Positions 16,083 to 24,269 of a stretch of DNA of 40,364 nt are shown here, piece by piece. Source of the stretch: an uncultured Clostridia bacterium (lineage in GTDB: Bacteria; Bacillota; Clostridia; Oscillospirales; CAG-382); assembly GCA_947628695.1 (NCBI GenBank), contig CANRAV010000017.1, positions 1-40,364 of the forward strand. The letters run 5' to 3'. The first letter of the stretch is position 1. The number at the start of each line of letters is the position of its first letter. The translations under genes and the position numbers were made by a program. The notes beneath the pieces were generated by a model. That model made no database searches and was not told the origin of the DNA. It was given only the letters and a program-made list of their open reading frames with translations.

Positions 16083-17048
16083 ATGGTTAGACGCATACTG
16101 CTTTTTGTGCTTTCCGCGGCTTTGATTATATGTTCACCCGCAGGGGGAGAAAGGGTCGGGGAGTGTGATACCGGTGACGACGCCCTCCGGGGCTATACGC
16201 CGACCGTCGCACTTACCGTTCCGCCGACTGCAAGCGCGGAAAGCGGCATAACCTTGCCTAAAATCATAGATGAACAGTACATAAACGCCGTAAAGGATCT
16301 GCTGGACGGGGTGCCGTACGCCTGCGCACTTTATTACGTCGACCTTGAGACGGGGCTTTCCTTAAGCTACAATCCGGACAGGATGTTTGCCGGTGCAAGC
16401 CTTGTAAAGGCGGAATATCTTATGATGATATTCGAGATGATCCAAAACGGCGATGTAAGCTACGACAGCATGTACACCTATACCTCCGCCAACAAGCGCG
16501 GCGGCACGACAAAGATACCGGAGGAGCACAGCTTCGGCGATCAACTGAGCTTACGCGAGATAATAGAATACGTCGTCCTCCACAGCGACAACACCGGCTT
16601 CAACATGCTTCAGGTTTACGTTCGTTCCCTGTGGGACCTTCAGCCCTGGGCTAAGGAGAGGTACGGCACGGTCTTCGCCTACGAGGGCTGCAACTGGCTC
16701 AACGCCCGCGGCGTTGCGGAGTGCTGGAAGGAGATATACGACCGTTACGCAAGCGGCGACGAGGACTATCAATGGTATGTAAGCCTTCTTTTGGAGGCAA
16801 ACGAGAACAAGTTCGTCAAGGGCGGGCTGCCCAAGGACGAGGCAGGGGAAAGCATATACGAGGTTGCGCACAAATACGGCAAGGATATAAACGCCTCCAA
16901 CGACGCTGCCATAGTCTTTTACAAGGATCGCCCCTACTTCTTGTGCATACTTTCGGACTACATCGGCATGAATTCCCAAAGCTTTATGAACGAGGTTTCC
17001 GCAGAGGTGCTTAAGCTTCACGAATACATCTGCTCCTTCGACAGCTGA
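16083..17048 (+). CDS. Exported class A beta-lactamase-like serine hydrolase
   Basis: 321 residues with an N-terminal signal peptide (ILLFVLSAALIICS). SLVK (Ser106, Lys109) is the SxxK nucleophile motif, SDN at 168-170 matches the class A second motif, and VKGG near residue 246 stands for the KTG box. Such proteins include beta-lactamases and cell-wall or other serine hydrolases; no resistance activity can be asserted because the usual Glu166 omega-loop motif is not evident. GGAGAGGG precedes ATG. It lies 23 nt after apgM and 1 nt before the glycosyltransferase. Confidence 0.85.
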   Translation: MVRRILLFVLSAALIICSPAGGERVGECDTGDDALRGYTPTVALTVPPTASAESGITLPKIIDEQYINAVKDLLDGVPYACALYYVDLETGLSLSYNPDRMFAGASLVKAEYLMMIFEMIQNGDVSYDSMYTYTSANKRGGTTKIPEEHSFGDQLSLREIIEYVVLHSDNTGFNMLQVYVRSLWDLQPWAKERYGTVFAYEGCNWLNARGVAECWKEIYDRYASGDEDYQWYVSLLLEANENKFVKGGLPKDEAGESIYEVAHKYGKDINASNDAAIVFYKDRPYFLCILSDYIGMNSQSFMNEVSAEVLKLHEYICSFDS

Positions 17049-17049
17049 T

Positions 17050-18333
17050 ATGGAAGTCCTCAACATCGTCATAAAGGTGCTGTCGACGGCGATAACGGTG
17101 CTTTCGGCGTACAAGATTTTGTATGTCGTCATTGGCGTCATATCAAAGCCCAAAACCTTTGAAAGTGCCCCTGCGGGCAGGAAATACGCCCTTGTCGTCG
17201 CCGCAAGGAACGAGGAGGCGGTTTTAGGCAAGCTGCTTGAAAGCCTATGCGCCCAGACCTACCCGAAGGAGCTTTTGCAGATCTTTGTGGTGGCAGACAA
17301 CTGCACGGACAGTACCGCAGACATCGCCCGCCGTTACGGAGCCTCGGTATACGAGCGGCACGAGCCGGAGCGTGCCCGCAAGGGCTACGCTTTGAACTTC
17401 CTGTTTAAACAGATAAAGCGCGATTACGGCATAGAAAGCTTCGACGGGTATCTGTTCTTCGACGCAGACAACGTCGTCAATTCCGATTATGTAGAGCAGA
17501 TGAACAACGCCTTCGCTTCCGGTGCGGATGCCGTGGTCGGCTACAGGAACGCAAAAAACTTTTCGCAAAACTTCGTTTCCGCCGCATACGGCATGCACTT
17601 TATGGGCGCTTCCATTTCCTACCACCGCCCGCGAAGCCGCCTTTCGCTAAGCACACACATAGCCGGCACCGGGTATCTGCTTTCGAGCGCGCTTATAAAG
17701 GACGGCTGGAATTTCGAGCTGCTTACGGAGGATACGCAGGCCACGCTTTCCTTCATCAGGCAGGGCAAGCGCATAGAGTACTGCGAGGCAGCGGAGCTCT
17801 ACGACGAACAGCCCACAAGGCTTCGCACCGTGTTCCGCCAGCGCCTTCGCTGGTCAAAGGGCAGGATGGCCTGCTTTTTTCTAAACGCCTTCGGCCTTAT
17901 CGGCGGCATATTCAAGACTGCGGGCAGGCGCTTTTCGTGCTACGATATGTTTTTCTACGTGTTCCCCGGCGTGGTGTTTACGGCGGCAATGGCGCTTGTA
18001 AAGGGCACAGCCACGCTTATAGATCACTTTGTCTCCGGCAGTGCGGTTGACATAATGCCAAAAACGGATATTAAAAGCTCGCTTATAGCGCTTGCAGTAT
18101 CCGCGCTTGTCGGTTACGCGTCCCACGTCATAAGGGGCGTGCTTATCGCGGTGCGGGAGAGGAAGCACATCAACTGCCCGACGAAAAAGCTTGTCTTTTA
18201 CGTATTGATTTGGCCCTGGTTCGACGTGCTGAACGGCCCAATAACGCTTGCATGCCTTTTCATGCACATCTCCTGGAAGCCGATAAAGCACGACGCAGTC
18301 ATAGACATAAAGGAAATAGGCACATCAAGATAA
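17050..18333 (+). CDS. Membrane GT2-family processive-type glycosyltransferase
   Basis: 427 residues. One N-terminal membrane span is followed by a GT-A domain with VVAARNEE, VVADNCTD, the DAD metal motif (138-140), TED and the RQRLRW (QxxRW-type) motif, then two or three C-terminal spans. It resembles enzymes that polymerise or add sugars from nucleotide donors across the membrane, as in polysaccharide synthesis. The sugar and product are unknown. It begins 1 nt after the upstream gene and its transcript ends at a strong terminator. Confidence 0.88.
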   Translation: MEVLNIVIKVLSTAITVLSAYKILYVVIGVISKPKTFESAPAGRKYALVVAARNEEAVLGKLLESLCAQTYPKELLQIFVVADNCTDSTADIARRYGASVYERHEPERARKGYALNFLFKQIKRDYGIESFDGYLFFDADNVVNSDYVEQMNNAFASGADAVVGYRNAKNFSQNFVSAAYGMHFMGASISYHRPRSRLSLSTHIAGTGYLLSSALIKDGWNFELLTEDTQATLSFIRQGKRIEYCEAAELYDEQPTRLRTVFRQRLRWSKGRMACFFLNAFGLIGGIFKTAGRRFSCYDMFFYVFPGVVFTAAMALVKGTATLIDHFVSGSAVDIMPKTDIKSSLIALAVSALVGYASHVIRGVLIAVRERKHINCPTKKLVFYVLIWPWFDVLNGPITLACLFMHISWKPIKHDAVIDIKEIGTSR

Positions 18334-18340
18334 ACTGCAA

Positions 18341-18375
18341 AAGCCCCGCAAGGACTGTAAGTCTTTGCGGGGTTT
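18341..18375. terminator. Bidirectional terminator
   Basis: AAGCCCCGCAAGGAC (18341-18355) pairs with GTCTTTGCGGGGTTT (18361-18375). It separates the convergent glycosyltransferase and zinc-ribbon genes. Confidence 0.9.
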
Positions 18376-18379
18376 AACT

Positions 18380-18808
18380 TCAGCCGGCGGATTTCAGGCG
18401 CTCAAGCAGCGCGTAAAGCTGCGCCTTTACGCCGCTTAGGGCGTCGAAAAGCCTGTCTGCCGCAGCACGTGCGGCGTCGCCGTGCAGCGCAAGCGCGGCC
18501 ACGCAGACCGCAAGAAATGCAAGGGCAACAAACGTCCATAGCAGGAAGGCCCTTGCAAAGCGCTTTACGGTCCGTCTTTTCGCCGCAAAGCAGCTGACTG
18601 CGCAGATAATCCACCCCACCGCGGGCACCGAGAAGAGGACAAGCAGCCCAAAGAAGGCCGCCGTCGATGTCCTGCACCTTTCCTTCGCCGGCAGTGCCGC
18701 CGCAGCAGGCAGCACAGCCGGCGTTTGCTCAAGCCTTTGCCCGCACTCGGTGCAGAACAGCGCGTCGTCGCCGCCTGCATTACCGCATCTGATGCAATAT
18801 TTTGCCAT
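18380..18808 (-). CDS. Zinc-ribbon membrane protein
   Basis: 142 residues. The N-terminal CIRCGNAGGDDALFCTEC is a two-CxxC zinc ribbon. Two membrane spans follow (FFGLLVLFSVPAVGWIICAV; ALAFLAVCVAALAL) and a short amphipathic C-terminus. GGAGGTAAGATT precedes the ATG. Function unknown; such zinc-ribbon/TM proteins are common in Firmicutes. Confidence 0.8.
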   Translation of the reverse strand: MAKYCIRCGNAGGDDALFCTECGQRLEQTPAVLPAAAALPAKERCRTSTAAFFGLLVLFSVPAVGWIICAVSCFAAKRRTVKRFARAFLLWTFVALAFLAVCVAALALHGDAARAAADRLFDALSGVKAQLYALLERLKSAG

Positions 18809-18890
18809 AATCTTACCTCCGTTTACAGCGATTATCGCCGTAAAACGCGGCGTTTATGCGCCCGCCCGCAGCAAAAATTACAAAAATATA

Positions 18891-18919
18891 TTGCAATTGC
18901 AGGAAAAGCGGTGTATAAT
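18891..18919 (+). promoter_or_regulatory. Promoter of thiamine operon
   Basis: TTGCAA (18891-18896), 17 bp, TATAAT (18914-18919). Transcription would begin about 18926, just before the structured leader. Confidence 0.85.
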
Positions 18920-18931
18920 AAAATAAAAAAA

Positions 18932-19124
18932 TCAGGTCGAGGGAAAAAGAGCGTAGACGGGGCGAACAAAAGCCGATAGCTGTACTTAGTACTGCAAGGC
19001 TTTTGTTCGTCACGAGCGAAAAAATTTAAATTAAATAAGTTGTTAGCGGAGGCGTAAGCCGACGGTAACTTCCGTGTTTCATTATTTGCTTTTTTCGCGT
19101 TCGGTGCCTTTTTCACCGGCCTGA
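18932..19124 (+). ncRNA. Structured 5' leader RNA, copy B (unrecognised class)
   Basis: 193 nt, aligning end to end with copy A (8115-8306). The terminal helix TCAGGTCG (18932-18939) with CGGCCTGA (19117-19124) differs from copy A yet still pairs: an A-U pair in A is G-C here and a C-G pair becomes U-G. In the long arm (18959-18974 with 18998-19013), G-U pairs of copy A become G-C. Conserved blocks ACAAAAGCCGATAGCT, AGTACTGCAAGG, GTTAGCGGAGGCG and GCCGACGGTAACTTCC are identical. It ends 4-5 nt before the TPP riboswitch, giving a tandem leader. Confidence 0.78.
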
Positions 19125-19128
19125 AAAT

Positions 19129-19208
19129 GGGAGCTTGTTTGACAGGCTGAGAGGAAGGTTTCACCTTCGACCGTACCTGATTTGGGTAATGCCAACGTAG
19201 GGAGCTTT
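19129..19208 (+). promoter_or_regulatory. TPP (THI-box) riboswitch
   Basis: The aptamer core is clear: GGCTGAGAG (19145-19153), then ACCTGATTTGGGTAATGCC and AACGTAGGGA (to 19203), matching the TPP consensus CUGAGA / ACCUGAUCUGGAUAAUGCCAGCGUAGGGA. A GAGCTT-GAGCTT pairing can form P1. It senses thiamine pyrophosphate. Confidence 0.96.
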
Positions 19209-19224
19209 GAAAAGCGTATGTTTT

Positions 19225-19261
19225 ACGGGGGCGGACCTTGGGTCGGGCTTCCCGTTTTTTT
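19225..19261 (+). terminator. TPP riboswitch expression-platform terminator
   Basis: ACGGG (19225-19229) pairs with CCCGT (19251-19255) around an inner GACC-TTG-GGTC hairpin, followed by seven T. It lies between aptamer and thiS, so TPP probably causes premature termination. Confidence 0.85.
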
Positions 19262-19278
19262 GCTTAGGAGGCAGTGTT

Positions 19279-19473
19279 TTGGTTAAAATAAACGGTGAAA
19301 CAAGGGACATAGCCGACAGGACGCTTGCGTCTGTCGTGACGGAATGCGGCTACGACCCGGCACGCATCGCGGCAGAGCTTAACGGCGAAATTGTGCCCAA
19401 GTCAAGGTATGAAAGCACCGTCCTTAAAGACGGCGACAGCCTTGAGGTAGTAAGCTTTGTGGGAGGCGGTTGA
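19279..19473 (+). CDS. thiS: Thiazole sulfur carrier ThiS
   Basis: 64 residues, ubiquitin-like: VKINGETRDIADRTLASVV through KDGDSLEVVSFVGGG, ending in the GG tail that ThiF adenylates. It delivers sulfur to the thiazole ring. TTG at 19279 is the start because AGGAGG (19266-19271) lies 7 nt upstream; the longer frame would read through the terminator. Confidence 0.95.
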   Translation: MVKINGETRDIADRTLASVVTECGYDPARIAAELNGEIVPKSRYESTVLKDGDSLEVVSFVGGG

Positions 19474-20107
19474 CATAATTCCTTCAAAGGCGGAATGGGA
19501 AAGCGCACTTCGCGCGCGCTGCGGGGACGCGCTGTACGAGCGGTTTAGTGCGGCACACGTCGCCGTGTGCGGGCTTGGCGGGCTTGGCTCCAACATAGCG
19601 GTGTCGCTTGCGCGCGCAGGCGTCGGCAGGCTGCTGCTTATCGATTTTGACCGCGTGGACGTGGCAAATCTCCACCGTCAGCAGTACAAGGCCTGCCAGA
19701 CAGGGCTGTACAAAACAGAGGCTTTAAAGGCAAACCTCGCGGAGATATGCCCCTATACGCGGGTCGACACAGTGTGCGAAAGGCTTACAAGGGACAACGC
19801 GCCGGCGCTGCTCTCACAGGTTGACATAATCTGCGAAGCTTTTGACAAAGCGGAAAGCAAGGCCATGCTTGCCGACGTATTTGCGGAAAGCCTCCGCGGT
19901 AAATATTTGGTCTCCGCATCCGGGATGGCGGGGCTTGGCAGCCCCAACGGGATAAAGACGAAAAGGGCTGCAAACAGGTTTTACATATGCGGCGACGGCG
20001 TGTGCGGCACAGACGGCGGGATGCGGATTTTCGCACCGCGTGTTATGCTTTGTGCAGCACATCAGGCGCAGACGGTGCTTCGCATACTTGCGGGCGAAGA
20101 ACAGTGA
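19457..20107 (+). CDS. thiF: ThiS adenylyltransferase ThiF
   Basis: Up to 216 residues. AVCGLGGLGSNIAVSLARAGVG is the nucleotide-binding loop of the E1/MoeB/ThiF family, followed by LIDFDRVDVANLHRQQY and SASGMAGLG as in the anaerobe-type ThiF. It activates the ThiS C-terminus. The start is uncertain: TTG at 19457 has no ribosome binding site, whereas an ATA at 19475, 8 nt after GGGAGG, would give the family-typical IPSKAEWE N-terminus. Overlaps or nearly abuts thiS. Confidence 0.93.
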   Translation: MWEAVDIIPSKAEWESALRARCGDALYERFSAAHVAVCGLGGLGSNIAVSLARAGVGRLLLIDFDRVDVANLHRQQYKACQTGLYKTEALKANLAEICPYTRVDTVCERLTRDNAPALLSQVDIICEAFDKAESKAMLADVFAESLRGKYLVSASGMAGLGSPNGIKTKRAANRFYICGDGVCGTDGGMRIFAPRVMLCAAHQAQTVLRILAGEEQ

Positions 20108-20122
20108 AGGGAAGGGATAAAC

Positions 20123-20893
20123 ATGAAAGATGACAGTCTTGTTATAGGCGGGCGCAGCTTCGGCTCGCGCTTTATACTCGGCTCCGGCAAGTATTCGCTG
20201 AAGCTTATAGAGGCGGCTGTACGTGACGCAGGCGCGGAGATAATAACGCTTGCGGTTCGCCGTGCAAACACAAAGGAAAAGGAAAACATCCTCGATTATA
20301 TACCGAAGAACGTCACGCTTCTCCCCAACACAAGCGGCGCAAGGAACGCCGACGAGGCGGTACGGATAGCGCGCCTTGCGAGGGAGCTTGGCTGCGGCGA
20401 CTTTGTTAAGATAGAGATAATGCGGGACAGCAAGTACCTGCTTCCGGACAACCGCGAAACGGTCAAGGCGACGGAGATACTTGCAAAGGAGGGCTTCGTC
20501 GTGCTCCCATACATGTACCCCGACCTTAACGAGGCACGCGCCCTTGTTTCCGCGGGCGCTGCCGCGGTTATGCCGCTTGCGTCGCCGATAGGCTCGAACA
20601 AAGGCCTTTGCACAAAGGAATTCATACAGATTCTGATAGACGAGATAGACCTTCCCGTGATAGTCGACGCGGGCATAGGAAGGCCCTCTCAGGCCTGCGA
20701 GGCAATGGAAATGGGCGCAGCCGCCATAATGGCAAACACGGCGCTTGCCACCGCCGGTGACCTCCCGCTTATGGCTGCGGCCTTTAAGCGCGCAATAGAG
20801 GCGGGCAGGCTTGCCTACCTTTCCGGGCTCGGCCGGGTGCTTACAAGGGGGGCTTCCGCCTCCGACCCGCTTACGGGCTTCCTTTGCGACTGA
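20123..20893 (+). CDS. thiG: Thiazole synthase ThiG
   Basis: 256 residues, a TIM-barrel enzyme forming the thiazole phosphate from deoxyxylulose phosphate, dehydroglycine and ThiS thiocarboxylate. Motifs include [48 protein letters not shown] and [22 protein letters not shown] ribosome binding site; fourth thiamine-operon gene order S-F-G-H is canonical. Confidence 0.97.
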   Translation: MKDDSLVIGGRSFGSRFILGSGKYSLKLIEAAVRDAGAEIITLAVRRANTKEKENILDYIPKNVTLLPNTSGARNADEAVRIARLARELGCGDFVKIEIMRDSKYLLPDNRETVKATEILAKEGFVVLPYMYPDLNEARALVSAGAAAVMPLASPIGSNKGLCTKEFIQILIDEIDLPVIVDAGIGRPSQACEAMEMGAAAIMANTALATAGDLPLMAAAFKRAIEAGRLAYLSGLGRVLTRGASASDPLTGFLCD

Positions 20894-20904
20894 GGGGTGG
20901 TCAC

Positions 20905-22158
20905 ATGGAAAACAGCTTTTTTGTCGATTCCGCTCGCCTTTCCCCGAAGGCGCTGGAGATAAAGCACCGCCTTGAAAGCGACCCTTCGTCGCGAAAGAAC
21001 CACATGGAATATATGGAGGGGATGCAGCGGATAGATTCCGACGTGTGCAAAAACGTTATGGCGCACTTTGACTCTTACGACCCCTCCGCCTACACAGCGG
21101 CCGACGTAAAGGCGGCACTTACGCGCACCGGCTGCGGCATAGAAGACTTCAAGGCGCTTCTGTCCCCTGCGGCAGAGCCGTTCTTAGAGCAGATGGCCGA
21201 ACGTGCGCGTCTCGAGACAAGCCGGCATTTCGGCAACACGGTTTATATGTTCACCCCGCTGTACATCGCCAACTATTGCGAAAATTACTGCGTGTACTGC
21301 GGCTTTAACTGCTATAACGACATAAACCGCTTAAAGCTTTCGCCGGAACAGATAGAAAACGAGATGCGCGTTATCGCCGAAAGCGGCATGGAGGAGATAC
21401 TTATTCTCACGGGCGAAAGCCGCTCGCAAAGCGACGTCGCCTATATAGGCGAGGCTTGCCGTCTTGCGCGGAAGTACTTCCGCCTTGTAGGGCTGGAGAT
21501 ATACCCCGTCAACGTGGACGAGTACGCCTACCTGCACGGGTGCGGTGCGGACTATGTCACCGTATTTCAGGAGACCTACGACACGGTAAAGTACGAAAGC
21601 CTGCATCTCTTAGGCCACAAGCGCGTCTGGCCCTACCGCTTTGACGCGCAGGAGAGGGCGCTTATGGGCGGCATGCGCGGCGTGGCGTTCTCCGCGCTTT
21701 TGGGGCTTTCGGACTTCCGCAAGGACGCGCTTGCAACCGCGCTGCACGCGTACTACCTGCAGCGCAAATACCCCTATGCGGAGATGTCGCTTTCCTGCCC
21801 GAGGCTTAGACCCATAATAAACAACGAAAAGATAAACCCCCGCGACGTGCATGAAAGGCAGCTTTGTCAGATACTTTGCGCCTACCGCATCTTTCTCCCA
21901 TACGTCGGCATAACCGTCTCCTCGCGTGAGAGCGCGTCCTTCCGCAACGGCATTGTGAAGATAGCGGCGACCAAGGTCTCTGCCGGCGTTTCCACCGGCA
22001 TAGGCGACCACGAAAGCAAGTACACCGGCAAAGAGGCGGAGGGCGAGCACGGGGACGAGCAGTTTGAGATAAGCGACGGCAGAAGCCTTTTCACAATGTA
22101 CAGCGACATAGAGCGTGAAGGGCTTCAACCCGTTTTAAACGACTATTTGTATGTGTAA
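20905..22158 (+). CDS. thiH: 2-iminoacetate synthase ThiH (radical SAM)
   Basis: 417 residues. CENYCVYC is the radical SAM CxxxCxxC motif; LILTGESR and EMSLSCPRLRP are ThiH-typical. It cleaves tyrosine to dehydroglycine for the thiazole ring and is oxygen-sensitive, so the host is probably anaerobic. The ATG at 20905 follows GAGGGG by 7 nt and is preferred to a TTG at 20884 overlapping thiG. Confidence 0.97.
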   Translation: MENSFFVDSARLSPKALEIKHRLESDPSSRKNHMEYMEGMQRIDSDVCKNVMAHFDSYDPSAYTAADVKAALTRTGCGIEDFKALLSPAAEPFLEQMAERARLETSRHFGNTVYMFTPLYIANYCENYCVYCGFNCYNDINRLKLSPEQIENEMRVIAESGMEEILILTGESRSQSDVAYIGEACRLARKYFRLVGLEIYPVNVDEYAYLHGCGADYVTVFQETYDTVKYESLHLLGHKRVWPYRFDAQERALMGGMRGVAFSALLGLSDFRKDALATALHAYYLQRKYPYAEMSLSCPRLRPIINNEKINPRDVHERQLCQILCAYRIFLPYVGITVSSRESASFRNGIVKIAATKVSAGVSTGIGDHESKYTGKEAEGEHGDEQFEISDGRSLFTMYSDIEREGLQPVLNDYLYV

Positions 22159-22168
22159 GGCAAAAGAT

Positions 22169-22801
22169 ATGAAGTTTGACCCAACCCTTTACTTTATAAC
22201 CGACAGGCTGCAGTTTTCGGAGGAAGAGTTTCTCTTCCGCGTGGAGAAGGCGCTTAAAGGCGGGGCTACTTTGATACAGCTTCGCGAAAAGGAAGTAAGC
22301 ACGGCGGAATATATAGCCATAGCGGAGAAGGTGCACGCCATATCCGCGCGGTACGGCGTACCGCTTATAATAGACGACAGGGTCGACGTTGCGCTGGCAA
22401 TAGACGCAGAGGGCGTCCACCTTGGGCAGTCGGACATGCCCGTCGGTACCGCACGCGCCATCCTCGGCGGCGAAAAGATAATAGGCGCAACGGCAAAGAC
22501 CGTCCCGCAGGCGCTGGAGGCATACCGGCAGGGTGCGGACTACCTCGGTGTCGGCGCCATATACCCGACGACAACGCACGTAAAAACCGTTATAACCTCG
22601 GTGGAGACCTTAAAGGACATATGCCGTTCCGTCCCCATCCCCGTAAACGCCATAGGCGGGCTTAACAAAACGAATCTCGGCGTTCTTCGCGGCGCGGGGA
22701 TTGCGGGCATATGCGTCGTTTCCGCCATAATGAAGGCACCGGACCCGGAGGCGGAGGCAAAAATACTTCTCGAAAAGGCAGCGGAACTGAAGGCAAAATG
22801 A
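22169..22801 (+). CDS. thiE: Thiamine-phosphate synthase ThiE
   Basis: 210 residues from the ATG at 22169 (an ATG at 22151 overlapping thiH lacks a ribosome binding site). LYFITDR, GGATLIQLREKE, LIIDDRVDVALAIDAEGVHLGQSD and GVGAIYPTTTH are diagnostic. It joins HMP-pyrophosphate and thiazole phosphate to thiamine monophosphate. Overlaps the next gene by ATGA. Confidence 0.97.
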   Translation: MKFDPTLYFITDRLQFSEEEFLFRVEKALKGGATLIQLREKEVSTAEYIAIAEKVHAISARYGVPLIIDDRVDVALAIDAEGVHLGQSDMPVGTARAILGGEKIIGATAKTVPQALEAYRQGADYLGVGAIYPTTTHVKTVITSVETLKDICRSVPIPVNAIGGLNKTNLGVLRGAGIAGICVVSAIMKAPDPEAEAKILLEKAAELKAK

Positions 22802-23460
22802 CATACGGCGCTATTTTCGATTTTGACGGCACACTTTTTGACTCTATGCACGTGTGGGCGACGGTGGGAAGCGACTATCTGCGCTCCCTCGGCCACACCC
22901 CGAAAGAGGACTTAGACGAGGTCTTCAAGGCGCTAAGTCTTCGGCAGGCTGCGCTATATTATAAGGAAGAGTACGGCGTAAAGCAAAGCGTCTCCGAAAT
23001 AGAAGACGGCATAAATGCCGTGGTGGAAGAGAAGTACTTTAAAGAGGTTCTCCCGCGGGAGGGTGTGCCGAAGCTGCTGCAGCTTCTCAAGGACGGCGGC
23101 TTTAGGATGTGCATAGCCACCGCGACGGACAGGTATCTTATAGAGGCCGCACTTTCCAGAACCGGGCTTTGCGGCTTTTTTGAAGGGATCCTCACCTGCC
23201 CGGAGGAGGGCAGCGGCAAGGACGAGCCTGCCATATTCGAAAGCGCTCTTCGCCTTCTCGGCACCGGCAAAGAGAAAGCCTTTGTGTTTGAAGACTCGCT
23301 TCACGCGCTGAAAACCGCAAGGTCTGCGGGCTTTAAGACCGTTGGCGTTTGCGACCGGTACGAAAGCCGTCAGGCGGAGGTACGGCGCAATTCGGACATA
23401 TACATAGAAGATTTTCGTGACCCGGAAGGGCTTTACAAACAGCTGAAAGCGGGGGCTTAG
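22798..23460 (+). CDS. HAD-family phosphatase in thiamine operon
   Basis: 220 residues. DFDGTLFDS is HAD motif I, IATATDR motif II, and VFEDSLHALKTARSAGF supplies motifs III/IV; a helical cap lies between. It starts inside an ATGA overlap with thiE, so it is an integral operon member. The operon encodes thiamine pyrophosphokinase (ThiN) and no ThiL, so a phosphatase converting thiamine monophosphate to thiamine is the step that would be missing; this HAD is the natural candidate. A phosphatase for HMP phosphate or other products remains possible. Confidence 0.85.
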   Translation: MTYGAIFDFDGTLFDSMHVWATVGSDYLRSLGHTPKEDLDEVFKALSLRQAALYYKEEYGVKQSVSEIEDGINAVVEEKYFKEVLPREGVPKLLQLLKDGGFRMCIATATDRYLIEAALSRTGLCGFFEGILTCPEEGSGKDEPAIFESALRLLGTGKEKAFVFEDSLHALKTARSAGFKTVGVCDRYESRQAEVRRNSDIYIEDFRDPEGLYKQLKAGA

Positions 23461-23462
23461 CA

Positions 23463-24269
23463 ATGAAAACAGCGCTTACAATAGCCGGCAGTGACTGCAG
23501 CGGCGGTGCAGGCATACAGGCGGACCTTAAAACCTTTATCATGCACGGCGTCTACGGTATGAGCGCCGTGACGGCTCTCACCGCGCAGAACACACGGGGA
23601 GTGACGGATATACAGGAGTCGACACCCGACTTCCTCGCGTCTCAGCTTGACGCGGTGTTTACGGACATATTCCCGGACGCTGTCAAGGTCGGCATGGTCT
23701 CGTCCGTCCCGCTTATAGAGGTCATTGCGGAAAGGCTGCGCTTTTACAAGGCAAAAAACATAGTCGTCGACCCCGTCATGGTTGCGACAAGCGGCTCGTC
23801 CCTTATAAAGGGCGGCGCGGTACAGGCGCTTACGGAAAAGCAGTTCCCGCTTGCGGACATCGTCACCCCCAACATCCCGGAGGGAGAGACGCTTTGCGGC
23901 TTTAAGATAGAGAACGCCGCCGATATGGAGAAGGCGGCTCGGAAAATACACAGCGAATACGGCTGCAGCGTCCTTCTCAAGGGCGGGCACGGCGCGGGCG
24001 GCGCAGACGACCTGTTCTGCACAGACGCAGGTCTTCTTTGGCTGCGCGCCGAACGTGTCGACAGCCCGAACACACACGGCACGGGCTGCACCCTTTCAAG
24101 CGCCATAGCGGCGAACCTTGCAAAGGGCGCATCCCCGGAGAGGGCTGTACGCCTTGCAAAGGACTACGTAACGGGCGCGCTTCGCGCAGGGCTTGACCTT
24201 GGGCACGGCTCCGGCCCGCTGAACCACGCGTTTGCGATAACCGAACACCAACAGGAGGAAAAGCTATGA
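23463..24269 (+). CDS. thiD: Hydroxymethylpyrimidine (phosphate) kinase ThiD
   Basis: 268 residues of ribokinase fold: LTIAGSDCSGGAGIQADLKTF at the N-terminus, VVDPVMVATSGSSL, TPNIPEGETLCG, and NTHGTGCTLSSAIAANLAKG carrying the catalytic region. It phosphorylates HMP and HMP-phosphate. Its stop overlaps thiC by ATGA. Confidence 0.97.
   Translation: MKTALTIAGSDCSGGAGIQADLKTFIMHGVYGMSAVTALTAQNTRGVTDIQESTPDFLASQLDAVFTDIFPDAVKVGMVSSVPLIEVIAERLRFYKAKNIVVDPVMVATSGSSLIKGGAVQALTEKQFPLADIVTPNIPEGETLCGFKIENAADMEKAARKIHSEYGCSVLLKGGHGAGGADDLFCTDAGLLWLRAERVDSPNTHGTGCTLSSAIAANLAKGASPERAVRLAKDYVTGALRAGLDLGHGSGPLNHAFAITEHQQEEKL

Noticed and set aside
16083-17048. Calling the serine hydrolase a resistance beta-lactamase
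   Set aside because: SxxK and SDN are present, but the omega-loop Glu motif of true class A beta-lactamases is not evident; a cell-envelope hydrolase is equally likely.
8115-19124. Reading the repeated leader as a MITE with terminal inverted repeats
   Set aside because: The ends are inverted repeats, but they differ between copies in a compensatory way, there is no clear target duplication, and both copies sit precisely in 5' leaders. Not fully excluded.
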